Of a stretch of 64,000 nucleotides of DNA, positions 19,506 to 27,138 are shown one piece after another. The notes under the pieces are model-generated. The model had not been told where the DNA came from. It saw nothing but the letters and a program-made list of their open reading frames with translations, and searched no databases. The position numbers were made by a program, and so were the translations under genes. This DNA is from Lachnospiraceae bacterium (lineage in GTDB: Bacteria > Bacillota > Clostridia > Lachnospirales > Lachnospiraceae), in contig CAJTEE010000002.1 in NCBI GenBank assembly GCA_910575275.1, forward strand, positions 532,542 to 596,541. The letters are read 5' to 3'. Each line of letters opens with the position of its first letter. Position 1 is the first letter of the stretch.

Positions 19506-20990
19506 CTAAAACTGAAAATATAAAAACTGGATCTGGGTCACGTCGATGCCGTAGACGCCGAAGATCAGCGTAGCAAACAAAAGGATCAAAAGCACGAGCC
19601 ACCGAAACCAGAGACACTGCTCCCTTAAAAAGGCGTCAAGCTGCTGCCCTTTCTTATATCGTACAAAATCTACAAGGAACAGCGCGAAAAGCCCGAACAG
19701 GAGTACATGCGTCTCCTGCCGGTCCATTCCCCAGATATACCAGGAACCGTCAAACCAGGACCACCAGTCCACACGCGTTGCGATACGCCAAAGATACGTA
19801 AGTGCCGCGCGTATGCTCTCCGCCCGGAAAAACACCCAGGCACAGACTGTCAAAAAAAATGTCAGAAGTGACTGCCCGAACCGATAGCTGAAGCTTTTCA
19901 CCTTCACATGAAAGGCTGTGTTGAAGCGCTCCACGGCCGGAGAAAGCTCTTTTTCCGCGATCTGATACAAGGCATGGATCCCGCCCCAGGCCACATAGCT
20001 CCAACTCGCACCGTGCCACAGTCCGCTGACGAGGAAGGTGACAAGCAGATTATAGTAACGCCGCAGCTTCGTGCACCGGCTCCCGCCGAGCGGAATGTAT
20101 AGATAATCCCGAAACCAGGTGCTCAGAGAAATATGCCAGCGCCGCCAGAAATCCTGGATATTGACGGCAAAATACGGGGTGTTGAAATTTTCCATCAGAG
20201 AAAAGCCAAGCACCTTTGCGGCGCCGACGGCGATCAGGGAATAGCTGGCGAAATCACAGTAAATCTGAAGGGAAAAGCCGACGGCCCCAACGATCAGCGG
20301 CGTGGACTGATATAAATAATAATCGGCGAAAATCCGGTCCACCATGACGCCCAGGCGATCTGCGATCACAAGCTTCTGGAAGTACCCCCACAGCATCAGC
20401 GTAAGCCCCCCCGTGACCCGTTCATAGTCAAATTTAACCGTCTGCGGCACGCTGCGAAGCTGTGTAAGCAGATTTTTTGAACGCTCGATCGGCCCCGCCA
20501 CGAGCTGCGGAAAAAAGGAGACAAACAAAGCATAACGCAGAGGATTTTTCTCCGCACGGATCTCTCCCCTGTACACATCCATTGTATACCCCAACGCCTG
20601 AAAGGTATAAAACGAAATCCCCACCGGCAGCAGCACATGAAACGGCTTTTCAATCGGATGCGTATGCAAAAGAGACCCGACCCGATTCACATTGGCGAGC
20701 AGAAAATCAAAATATTTAAAACAGATAAGGAGCCCTAGGTTCAGGAAAAAGCTCACGAACACGATGCCCTTCCTCTGCTTCGCTCCCTGAATCCGCTCAA
20801 GTGCCAGACCACTCGCATACGTGACTCCTGTCGAAAACGCGATCAAAAGCGCATATTTCGGGTTCCAGCCCATATAAAAATAGTAGCTGGCCCCCAAGAG
20901 CCACAGATACCGCACTCTCCCGGGCAAAAGGAAATACACGGCCGTTACGGCCGGAAAAAACATAAAAAAATCCAGTGAATGAAACAGCAT
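19506..20990 (-). CDS. MBOAT-family O-acyltransferase (AlgI-like)
   Basis: A 494-residue membrane-bound O-acyltransferase. The active-site histidine lies in SGLWHGASW; FPQLVAGPIER, WHISLSTWFRDYLYIPLGGSR and FNTPYFAVNIQDFWRRW are the usual conserved loops. It should carry acyl groups across the membrane for attachment to a cell-surface glycan. Its partner is the SGNH-type gene immediately downstream. AGGATAGGAATTC precedes the ATG. The acceptor polymer is not encoded here. Confidence 0.9.
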   Translation of the reverse strand: MLFHSLDFFMFFPAVTAVYFLLPGRVRYLWLLGASYYFYMGWNPKYALLIAFSTGVTYASGLALERIQGAKQRKGIVFVSFFLNLGLLICFKYFDFLLANVNRVGSLLHTHPIEKPFHVLLPVGISFYTFQALGYTMDVYRGEIRAEKNPLRYALFVSFFPQLVAGPIERSKNLLTQLRSVPQTVKFDYERVTGGLTLMLWGYFQKLVIADRLGVMVDRIFADYYLYQSTPLIVGAVGFSLQIYCDFASYSLIAVGAAKVLGFSLMENFNTPYFAVNIQDFWRRWHISLSTWFRDYLYIPLGGSRCTKLRRYYNLLVTFLVSGLWHGASWSYVAWGGIHALYQIAEKELSPAVERFNTAFHVKVKSFSYRFGQSLLTFFLTVCAWVFFRAESIRAALTYLWRIATRVDWWSWFDGSWYIWGMDRQETHVLLFGLFALFLVDFVRYKKGQQLDAFLREQCLWFRWLVLLILLFATLIFGVYGIDVTQIQFLYFQF

Positions 20991-21112
20991 GAATTCCTAT
21001 CCTTAAAAAAGTGTGCGCTTTGTTCACACGCGTGCTGGAGTACCCAAACGAAGCGCGAGGCCATGCTTTATTGGGTCAGACTCTGCGCATCCTGGCCCGG
21101 CAGAGCCTTTTG

Positions 21113-22360
21113 TCATCGAATCTGTCCGTTCCCGTAAACGATGAATTTCGTGGAGGTCAGAGCCAAAAGCCCCATCGGGCCTCTCGCATGAAGCTTCTGT
21201 GTGCTGATGCCAATCTCCGCGCCGAAGCCGAACTCAAAGCCGTCCGTAAACCGCGTCGAGGCATTCACGTAGACCGCTGCGGCATCCACCTCGTTCAAAA
21301 ACTGCTGCGCATTCGCATAGTCCTTTGTGATGATGGCTTCGGAATGGCCTGTATTGTAGCGGTTGATATGCGCAATGGCCTCATCCACGGAGCCAACCAC
21401 CTTGCAGGAGAGGATATAGTCCAGATATTCCTTCCCCCAGTCCTCCTCTGTCGCCTCTTTGAACTCCCCGACCACCGCACGCGAAGCCGCGTCGGCACGG
21501 ATCTCCACCTGCTTCTCGTCGAGGCGCTTTTTCATGAGCGGCAGAAAATCCTTCGCAATTTTTTCATGCACCAGCACGGATTCGCAGGCGTTGCAGACCC
21601 CGATGCGCTGTGTCTTCGCATTAAACAGGATATCCAGAGCCATGTTAAAATCAGCCGATTCATCCACATAAATATGGCAGTTGCCGGTTCCGGTCTCGAT
21701 GACCGGCACCGTACTGTTTTCGACGACAGTCTTTATGAGCCCCGCGCCACCCCTGGGAATCAAAACGTCCAGGTATCGGTTCAGACGCATGAACTCCCGT
21801 GCCGTCTCCCGGTTCGTGTCCGCCAAAAGCTGCACCGCATCGGCAGGGATTCCCGCCTTCAGGAGCCCGGCCCGAAGCGCTCTTGTAATCGCCTGGTTTG
21901 ACTCGAGCGCGTCGCTCCCGCCGCGCAGCACCGCCGCGTTCCCCGCCTTAAAACAGAGGGCAAACGCATCCGCCGTCACATTGGGACGCGCCTCATAGAT
22001 GATGCCGACCACTCCCATCGGCACCCGCTTCTGGCCGATCAGAAGGCCGTTGGGACGCTTTTTCATTGAAATGACCTCACCGACCGGGTCATCTAAGGAC
22101 GCGACCTGGTGCATCCCTTCCACAATACCGGTAATCCGCTCCGGCGTCAGAAGCAGACGGTCCACAAGCCCTTCTGGCATCCCCTTTTTCCTTGCGGCGT
22201 CAATATCCCGCTCATTTGCCGCCAGGATATCGGCCTTCCGCGCAAGCAGCGCCTCCGCGGCCGCCAAAAGCCCCTGGTTCTTCTCATCCGCCTCCAGCTT
22301 TCCAATCGCAAACGAGGCCTCCTTTGCCCTTTGTCCAATCTCTGTCAGTGTCATATTCAT
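21113..22360 (-). CDS. proA: glutamate-5-semialdehyde dehydrogenase
   Basis: NADPH-dependent reduction of glutamyl-5-phosphate, the second step of proline synthesis. The 415-residue length is normal. The catalytic cysteine is Cys256 in [28 protein letters not shown] and the IPRGGAGLI loop are family-typical. It is the last gene of a proB, DUF896, cyclo-ligase, proA group, 143 bases after the cyclo-ligase. AAGGGGC sits just before the ATG. Confidence 0.96.
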   Translation of the reverse strand: MNMTLTEIGQRAKEASFAIGKLEADEKNQGLLAAAEALLARKADILAANERDIDAARKKGMPEGLVDRLLLTPERITGIVEGMHQVASLDDPVGEVISMKKRPNGLLIGQKRVPMGVVGIIYEARPNVTADAFALCFKAGNAAVLRGGSDALESNQAITRALRAGLLKAGIPADAVQLLADTNRETAREFMRLNRYLDVLIPRGGAGLIKTVVENSTVPVIETGTGNCHIYVDESADFNMALDILFNAKTQRIGVCNACESVLVHEKIAKDFLPLMKKRLDEKQVEIRADAASRAVVGEFKEATEEDWGKEYLDYILSCKVVGSVDEAIAHINRYNTGHSEAIITKDYANAQQFLNEVDAAAVYVNASTRFTDGFEFGFGAEIGISTQKLHARGPMGLLALTSTKFIVYGNGQIR

Positions 22361-22503
22361 GCCCCTTTTCTATTATTTCCATATATCTGAAAGCCGTTCA
22401 CAGATGCATCCGTCAACAGCTCCATTCCGCATAGGCACACAAAACCCGCCGTCTATGCCGCGCCGCGTACCCGCACAAATCCCGGTAACCGGAAGGCCGG
22501 CTG

Positions 22504-23106
22504 TTACGGCCGGCACCACAGGCCGGCCTGGATAATCCGCTCCGGTGTCACGATCCAGGCCACGCGCATATCGTCTGCCCCTTCGGGGATATCGTCCCTG
22601 ATCTGGCATTCGTACGCGATCCCCACGCTCGTAATCCCCGGCCGCGCCGCGAAGAAACGGTCATAATACCCGCCTCCTTTCCCGAGGCGTCTCCCATCCG
22701 GCGCAAATGCCAGTCCCGGCGTAAGCACGGTAATCCGTTCTCCCGGTACAGGCGCAGAAAGCGGCTCTGCCTTCGCCTCCGGCTCTAATATCCCAAAACG
22801 GCCTTTCTTAAGCTCCGAAATCGAGCGCACCCACTCAAAGGACATGTCGCCGTCTTTCGGCCCTGTCCTTGGCAGGGCAAGCCGTTTTCCTTCCGTCAGG
22901 ATTCTCTCTAAAAATCCCTGTGTCCCGGGCTCCCAGGAAAGCGGTGCATAGGCGTACACCCATTCCGCCTCCCGAAGCAGACTGCTCTCCGTGATCCGCT
23001 CCTCTATCCTGGCATCCCATTCGGCACGCTGCTCCCTGCCAATATCCGAAAGCGCTGCCCGCATGATGCTTCGAAGCTCAGCCTTTCTCGTTTTCAGCGT
23101 TTCCAT
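22504..23106 (-). CDS. 5-formyltetrahydrofolate cyclo-ligase
   Basis: A 200-residue enzyme that converts 5-formyl-THF to 5,10-methenyl-THF with ATP, rescuing folate from the storage form. The diagnostic PGLAFAPDGRRLGKGGGYYDRF region lies near residues 130-150, and the N-terminal basic RKAELRSIMR fits. It overlaps the upstream DUF896 gene by 29 bases, so the two are translationally linked. Its place between proB and proA is unusual compared with the common proB-proA pair. Confidence 0.92.
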   Translation of the reverse strand: METLKTRKAELRSIMRAALSDIGREQRAEWDARIEERITESSLLREAEWVYAYAPLSWEPGTQGFLERILTEGKRLALPRTGPKDGDMSFEWVRSISELKKGRFGILEPEAKAEPLSAPVPGERITVLTPGLAFAPDGRRLGKGGGYYDRFFAARPGITSVGIAYECQIRDDIPEGADDMRVAWIVTPERIIQAGLWCRP

Positions 23107-23305
23107 GCTTTTTCCCCAGATCCGTGATCGTCCCGTCGCTCTCCTGAATGGAGATCGTATTTAGCGTCCCACGCATGTTGCGGCGGATATCGGCAATATA
23201 CTGCTTCCGCAGCCGGTCCTGCTCCGCTTTCTCCTCGTCGGTCAGGCCCACGGACTGCGATTTATGGTACAGGGTATTGATCCGGTCGATCCCCTCCTGA
23301 TTCAT
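23078..23305 (-). CDS. DUF896 (YnzC-like) small protein
   Basis: A 75-residue protein of the DUF896 family, in which a short two-helix core is followed by a variable tail. The core reads RINTLYHKSQSVGLTDEEK followed by RKQYIADIRRN. B. subtilis YnzC belongs here; function is unknown, with a suggested link to the SOS region in that species. It overlaps the cyclo-ligase by 29 bases and follows proB by 15 bases. Confidence 0.88.
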   Translation of the reverse strand: MNQEGIDRINTLYHKSQSVGLTDEEKAEQDRLRKQYIADIRRNMRGTLNTISIQESDGTITDLGKKHGNAENEKG

Positions 23306-23320
23306 ACTCGATGCACCTCC

Positions 23321-24172
23321 TTATCCATGCACGCTCTCGATGTAATCGAGCAACGCAAAATCCGAGCTCTTATGGGCCGTAAACAGAGTGCCCGTCTCCT
23401 TGCCTTCCAGGATGTCCCACAAAACCGACACATCGTCGCCGTTGGCGATCACCATATCGCTTCCGCTGTCCGCGGCGATGCGGGCCGCGTGAAGCTTAGC
23501 CGCCATGCCGCCGGTCCCCACATCGCTGCCCGTCGTGGACTTGCCCATAGACATAAGCTCCTCGGACAGCTCGTCTACCTGGCTGATGAAATGCGCGTCG
23601 GGATTCTTTTTCGGGTCGTCCGAATACAGCCCGTCGATGTCCGATAAGAGGATCAGAAGATCCGCGTTGGTCAGGGCTGCCACGATGGCCGAGAGCCGGT
23701 CGTTATCGCCGAATTTGATCTCATACGTGGAAACCGTATCGTTTTCGTTGACGACCGGCACCGTACCAAGCTTCAAAAGCTCGTCGAAGGTGTTGCGGGC
23801 GTTGGCCCTGGACACGTTATCCACGATCGTATTTTTCGTCATGAGAACCTGCGCCGCGGTCTGGTTATACTCGGAAAACAGCCGCTGATAGACCATCATG
23901 AGTCTGGCCTGCCCCACCGCCGCATGGGCCTGCTTTTCCGCCACCGTCTGCGCTTTCGGACAACCGAGCGCCTGCCGCCCTGCCGCGATTGCGCCTGAAG
24001 AAACAAGGATGACCTCCTTGCCCATGCCGCGCAGATCACTGATCACACGGATCAGCTTCTCGATCTTCGCAAAATTCAGATCCCCTGTCTCCTCGTGCGT
24101 CAAGGACGACGAACCGATCTTGATCACGATGCGTTTCTTATCTTTCAGTCTCTCTCTTGCCGACTGGCTCAT
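23321..24172 (-). CDS. proB: glutamate 5-kinase, short form
   Basis: Phosphorylates glutamate to glutamyl-5-phosphate, the first and usually feedback-controlled step of proline synthesis. The 283-residue protein is a complete amino acid kinase domain (KIGSSSLTHEE at the start, VVNENDTVS, SDIDGLYSDDP, TGGMAAKL) but lacks the C-terminal PUA domain found in longer homologues; this short form is common in Clostridia. GGAGAATGAAAT precedes the ATG. Confidence 0.95.
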   Translation of the reverse strand: MSQSARERLKDKKRIVIKIGSSSLTHEETGDLNFAKIEKLIRVISDLRGMGKEVILVSSGAIAAGRQALGCPKAQTVAEKQAHAAVGQARLMMVYQRLFSEYNQTAAQVLMTKNTIVDNVSRANARNTFDELLKLGTVPVVNENDTVSTYEIKFGDNDRLSAIVAALTNADLLILLSDIDGLYSDDPKKNPDAHFISQVDELSEELMSMGKSTTGSDVGTGGMAAKLHAARIAADSGSDMVIANGDDVSVLWDILEGKETGTLFTAHKSSDFALLDYIESVHG

Positions 24173-24221
24173 ATTTCATTCTCCTCTCAACCGATTGGCC
24201 GTACAGCCTGCATATCCCTTC

Positions 24222-24250
24222 CGCGCCCTCAGCCTCCGCGTGAGGGCGCG
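24222..24250. other. GC-rich hairpin upstream of proB
   Basis: CGCGCCCTCA and TGAGGGCGCG form a perfect 10-bp stem with a 9-base loop, between the FAD-protein stop and the proB start. There is no T-run on either strand, so it is more likely an attenuating or stabilising structure than a terminator. Confidence 0.45.
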
Positions 24251-24303
24251 TCTGCCGTTTCCTGTACGCGTCTCCGCCTGTCCCCGGCGTCTGTCCCGCC
24301 GCG

Positions 24304-25911
24304 TTACCCGGGCGGCGCGAACCGCCGGATGATTTCCTCCGCCGCCTTGATCCCGTCGATCGCCGCCGAGGTGATCCCGCCCGCGTAGCCCGCCCCCTCC
24401 CCGCAGGGAAAAAGGCCCTTTATATTGCTCTCCATCCACTCGTCGCGTACCATGCGAAGGGGGGATGACGTCCGGCTCTCGACCCCGGCCAAAATCGCAT
24501 CCGGCCGGTCAAATCCCGGCAGGACTCTCGCAAACTGCGCCATGCCCTCCAAAAACGCCTGGTTTAACTCCTCCGGCATCAGCTCCCGCAGATTGGCGAA
24601 AGCAAAGCCGCCGCAAAACTGCGGCTCCACATCCCCGAATGCCTTTGAACATGTATGGGCGGAAAAATCTCCGAAAAGCTGGATCGGGATCCTTCCTCCT
24701 CCGAGGGAAAACGCCTTTTCCTCCAGACGCCTCTGAAACTCCACGCCGCCGAGCGGCCCGGCTTTCGGAAAGTCCCTTGGCGTCACGGTCACGATGAGCG
24801 CGCTGTTCGCATTCTTCGCTCCCCGGTCAAAGTGGCTCATCCCGTTGACGGCCAGCCTCCCACGCTCGGACGAAGCATTCACCACGAACCCGCCGGGGCA
24901 CATACAAAAGGAATAAACGCCGCGGCTGCTCCCCGTCTTCGCCGTCACCTTATACGGCGCAGCCCCCAGCTCCCCTGCATCCACACGTCCATACTGCCGC
25001 AGATTGATCTGCGCCTGCGGATGCTGGATGCGAAAGCCCACGGCAAATGCCTTCGGCTCCATGGATACGCCCTGGCGCTCCAGCACTGCGAACAGCTCCC
25101 GCGCGCTGTGGCCCACGGCAAGGAGCACGGCCGCGGCCGGGATGACGGTTCCGTCTTCCAATCGCACGCCCCGGACGATTCCGTTTTCCGGTAAAAGCTC
25201 CTGTACACACGCTCCAAAGCGGACCTCTCCGCCTGCTGTCTGAATCCGCGCCCGCAGGTTCGGGATCACCGTCCGCAGGACGTCGGTCCCGATGTGCGGC
25301 TTGGCATCCCATAGAATGGAAGAATCCGCCCCGGCCTCCACAAACGCCCGAAGGACACGCCTTCCCCGCCCTGTCGGATCCTTGATCATCGTGTTGAGCT
25401 TTCCGTCCGAAAACGTTCCTGCGCCGCCCTCGCCAAACTGAACATTGGAACGCAGATCAAGCTTCTCCTCCCCTCCGCTCCAAAATGCCTCCACGCGCTT
25501 CACACGCGTCTCGACCGGATCCCCCTGCTCCAAAAGAAGCGGCCGGTAGCCGTTTTCCGCCAGGGAAAGCGCCGCAAACAGACCGGCCGGCCCCGCGCCG
25601 ACAATGACCGGGCGTTCTCTTAGGCGTTCACTCCCGGGCCCGGGAAAGCGGTGCGGCTCCTCTTTTTCAAGCCGGATATTGACGCTTTTCGCCCGCTTCA
25701 CGGCCGCCGCCTCATGCCGTCCGTCTATAAGCTCTGCATCCAATATATAGCTGTACAAAAGCTCCGTCTTTTTTCTGGCGTCGATGGAGCGCCGGACCAC
25801 GGTAAGAGTACGTATCTCCTCCTCGGATACGCGAAGGAGCTTCGCCGCCTTTTTCTTAAGCGCTCCCGGTTCATGCCCGACCGGAAGCGTCACCTGATGA
25901 ATCCGTATCAT
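24304..25911 (-). CDS. FAD-dependent oxidoreductase of unknown function
   Basis: A 535-residue flavoprotein. Residues 1-85 are an N-terminal domain with a paired-arginine VVRRSIDARKK typical of this uncharacterised group. IVGAGPAGLFAALSLAENG near residue 100 is the FAD-binding GxGxxG, followed by QFGEGGAGTFSDGKL; the end (GLFPCGEGAGYAGGITSAA) closes the FAD site. It is widespread in Firmicutes and annotated only as an uncharacterised FAD-dependent dehydrogenase. It probably precedes proB in a transcript, 131 bases apart. Confidence 0.85.
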   Translation of the reverse strand: MIRIHQVTLPVGHEPGALKKKAAKLLRVSEEEIRTLTVVRRSIDARKKTELLYSYILDAELIDGRHEAAAVKRAKSVNIRLEKEEPHRFPGPGSERLRERPVIVGAGPAGLFAALSLAENGYRPLLLEQGDPVETRVKRVEAFWSGGEEKLDLRSNVQFGEGGAGTFSDGKLNTMIKDPTGRGRRVLRAFVEAGADSSILWDAKPHIGTDVLRTVIPNLRARIQTAGGEVRFGACVQELLPENGIVRGVRLEDGTVIPAAAVLLAVGHSARELFAVLERQGVSMEPKAFAVGFRIQHPQAQINLRQYGRVDAGELGAAPYKVTAKTGSSRGVYSFCMCPGGFVVNASSERGRLAVNGMSHFDRGAKNANSALIVTVTPRDFPKAGPLGGVEFQRRLEEKAFSLGGGRIPIQLFGDFSAHTCSKAFGDVEPQFCGGFAFANLRELMPEELNQAFLEGMAQFARVLPGFDRPDAILAGVESRTSSPLRMVRDEWMESNIKGLFPCGEGAGYAGGITSAAIDGIKAAEEIIRRFAPPG

Positions 25912-26080
25912 TCTTTTCTGTATCCTTTCCCGATTCCCGGATGAGGCTTCTTTTTTCCCGGCCGGAGCGCCCGGCGCCCTTAATTTGCTTGAGAAAGAGC
26001 TTTTATGGCTTCAGGCCTGTTCGCTTTTTGTGCATACTCTAAATTTCATCGGAAATGATTTGTAAATCAACCTTTTATAT

Positions 26081-26109
26081 ATTATAGTATATATGGCCAT
26101 CTTCTGCAA
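26081..26109 (-). promoter_or_regulatory. candidate promoter upstream of the FAD-dependent gene
   Basis: TTGCAG, 17 bases, and a perfect TATAAT on the minus strand, about 170 bases before the start. An inverted repeat TGATTT-GT-AAATCA (26056-26069) lies just downstream and could be an operator. I see no gene in 25912-26153. Confidence 0.45.
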
Positions 26110-26144
26110 ATATTTTTTGCCCCCATATTTATGAGCTGCCCGAT

Positions 26145-26177
26145 TTCAGTCTCTTACAGCCGCACTCCGGTCGGCCA
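26145..26177. repeat. imperfect copy of the BaiN-type gene 3' end (copy 1)
   Basis: Matches 27106-27138 at 30 of 33 positions. That second copy is the last codons and stop of the intact flavoprotein gene. To its right, copy 1 continues to match a different internal part of the same flavoprotein gene (27471-27505). It is thus a chimera joined at a GCTCCGG-CGGCCA sequence the gene contains twice. Confidence 0.7.
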
Positions 26178-26528
26178 AAAATGCCTCCGCTCCTTTTTCT
26201 TGTTTTCGGACATATAGAGGCGCATCTGCTCCTCATAGGCGGAATAATCATAGCCCATCACACGCAACGGCATCGTATTATCCCGCCCATGCTGATTCTC
26301 ACTGCCACAGATCAGACGGTAGGCCCCGTTTTTCATATCCACCTTCCGTATATCGAGGTTCCCCTGCCTGTAGGCGCCCGACGGCCGTCTGCCGTAGCTT
26401 TCCGTCGGCATGGGAACCAACGTGTCCTCACTCAAAACCGGGCTTCCCGCAAATACCAAGTTATTAAAAATGTCAACGAATACGTCATTATACTCCTCAA
26501 GCCGTTTTCCTGCTATGTCCTTTTGCAT
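26154..26528 (-). pseudogene. truncated Rpn-family PD-(D/E)XK nuclease
   Basis: The first ~110 residues match the start of the Rpn recombination-promoting nuclease / putative transposase family frequent in Lachnospiraceae (NDVFVDIFNNLVFAGSPVL, the DIRKVDMKNGAY segment, GSENQHGRDNTMPLRVMGYD). Normal members are about 300 residues. Here the frame runs after KKKERR into a sequence copied from the neighbouring flavoprotein gene and stops at 124 residues. The nuclease core would be largely missing, so I read it as a remnant, although its promoter is intact. If expressed, a short protein would be made. Confidence 0.7.
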
Positions 26529-26613
26529 ACCCCGCCCTTCTATTCCGGAATTTTAGGCATTCAAGCTGCAGCTGCCATACGGCAAGGTGATTTATCCAAT
26601 ATCGGATAACAAA

Positions 26614-26642
26614 ACTATAACAGGATACCCCCCTGCCGTCAA
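26614..26642 (-). promoter_or_regulatory. intact promoter in front of the truncated rpn
   Basis: TTGACG, a 17-base spacer and TATAGT on the minus strand, each one base off consensus. It lies about 85 bases upstream of the remnant start. Confidence 0.6.
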
Positions 26643-26700
26643 TCCAAACCGGAAATTTTAATTGATACTTGATCCGTGATTGATAAATGAATTTTTGATA

Positions 26701-26740
26701 ATAAAAGACTGTACGGGTCAAAGATCCTGATCCCATACAG
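26701..26740 (-). terminator. terminator of the MITE-interrupted gene remnant
   Basis: On the minus strand CTGTATGGG and CCCGTACAG pair with one internal G-T type position and are followed by TCTTTTAT. It lies just downstream of the remnant stop codon at 26773-26775, as expected for a once-real gene. Confidence 0.55.
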
Positions 26741-26827
26741 AAGATACAGAGAAGCTCTGTCGGAACAGATTACTACACTTTCCGCCCCATGTCAACGGTC
26801 AATTTTCGATCATCCGCATCGGTAACG

Positions 26828-27025
26828 CCTCCGTAGTTACTGTTCACTCCGTTCACAGCAACATGCAAAAATCCATGCAAATTGCCTTCGGCAGTCCTAA
26901 GCGCCAGTGGCGCTTGTCAAGGACCGATCGAAACGAAGTGTAGAGGGATTTTTGCTCGCAAGCCCAGCCTTTCGTACGGTCAGCGCAGCAAGTGCGCAGA
27001 CCTATGTGAACAGTAACCCTCCGTA
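26828..27025. repeat. 8-bp target-site duplication around the MITE
   Basis: CCTCCGTA at 26828-26835 and again at 27018-27025, directly abutting both ends of the element. The uninterrupted target would read through as coding sequence of the remnant gene. Confidence 0.8.
26836..27017. mobile_element. 182-bp MITE with 12-bp terminal inverted repeats
   Basis: Perfect terminal inverted repeats GTTACTGTTCAC (26836-26847) and GTGAACAGTAAC (27006-27017). Both ends are flanked by CCTCCGTA, an exact 8-bp direct repeat. No coding frame looks real inside; it contains a small hairpin AAGCGCC-AGT-GGCGCTT. This is the form of a non-autonomous miniature transposable element. An 8-bp duplication fits several families (IS66, ISL3, IS256, IS1595 types); the ends alone do not decide. 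Confidence 0.85.
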
Positions 27026-27105
27026 CTCCAAAAGCGCGATATCCGGGGCCTCGCCTTCCTCTCCGTTTTCGTCGTCTAAAGCATACGTCCATATTCGATT
27101 CCCTA

Positions 27106-27138
27106 TTCAGTCTCTTATAGCCGCGCTCCGGCCGGCCA
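27106..27138. repeat. BaiN-type gene 3' end (copy 2, native)
   Basis: The native last codons and stop of the flavoprotein gene, 30 of 33 bases identical to 26145-26177. Together the two copies bracket the Rpn remnant, the gene remnant and the MITE as a ~0.96-kb interval. Confidence 0.7.

Larger units (their letters stand above)
26773..27099 (-). pseudogene. C-terminal gene remnant interrupted by a MITE
   Basis: If the 182-bp element and one copy of its target duplication are removed, an open frame of about 46 codons reads from just after the BaiN-type stop to a TAG at 26773. It begins near RIWTYALDDENGEE and ends TVDMGRKV, and is acidic. A terminator hairpin follows. I do not recognise the family. 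The clean restoration of the frame and the terminator argue for a former coding end, but homology was not tested. Confidence 0.5.

Noticed and set aside
21011..21901. 296-codon frame antisense to proA
   Set aside because: Shadow of a strongly identified enzyme; composition rich in Arg/His/Leu and no motif.
26145..27138. Integrated element with attachment-site repeats at the flavoprotein 3' end
   Set aside because: The 33-base repeats resemble att sites, but the interval is under 1 kb, has no integrase, and copy 1 is a chimera with an internal part of the gene, which points to repeat recombination instead.
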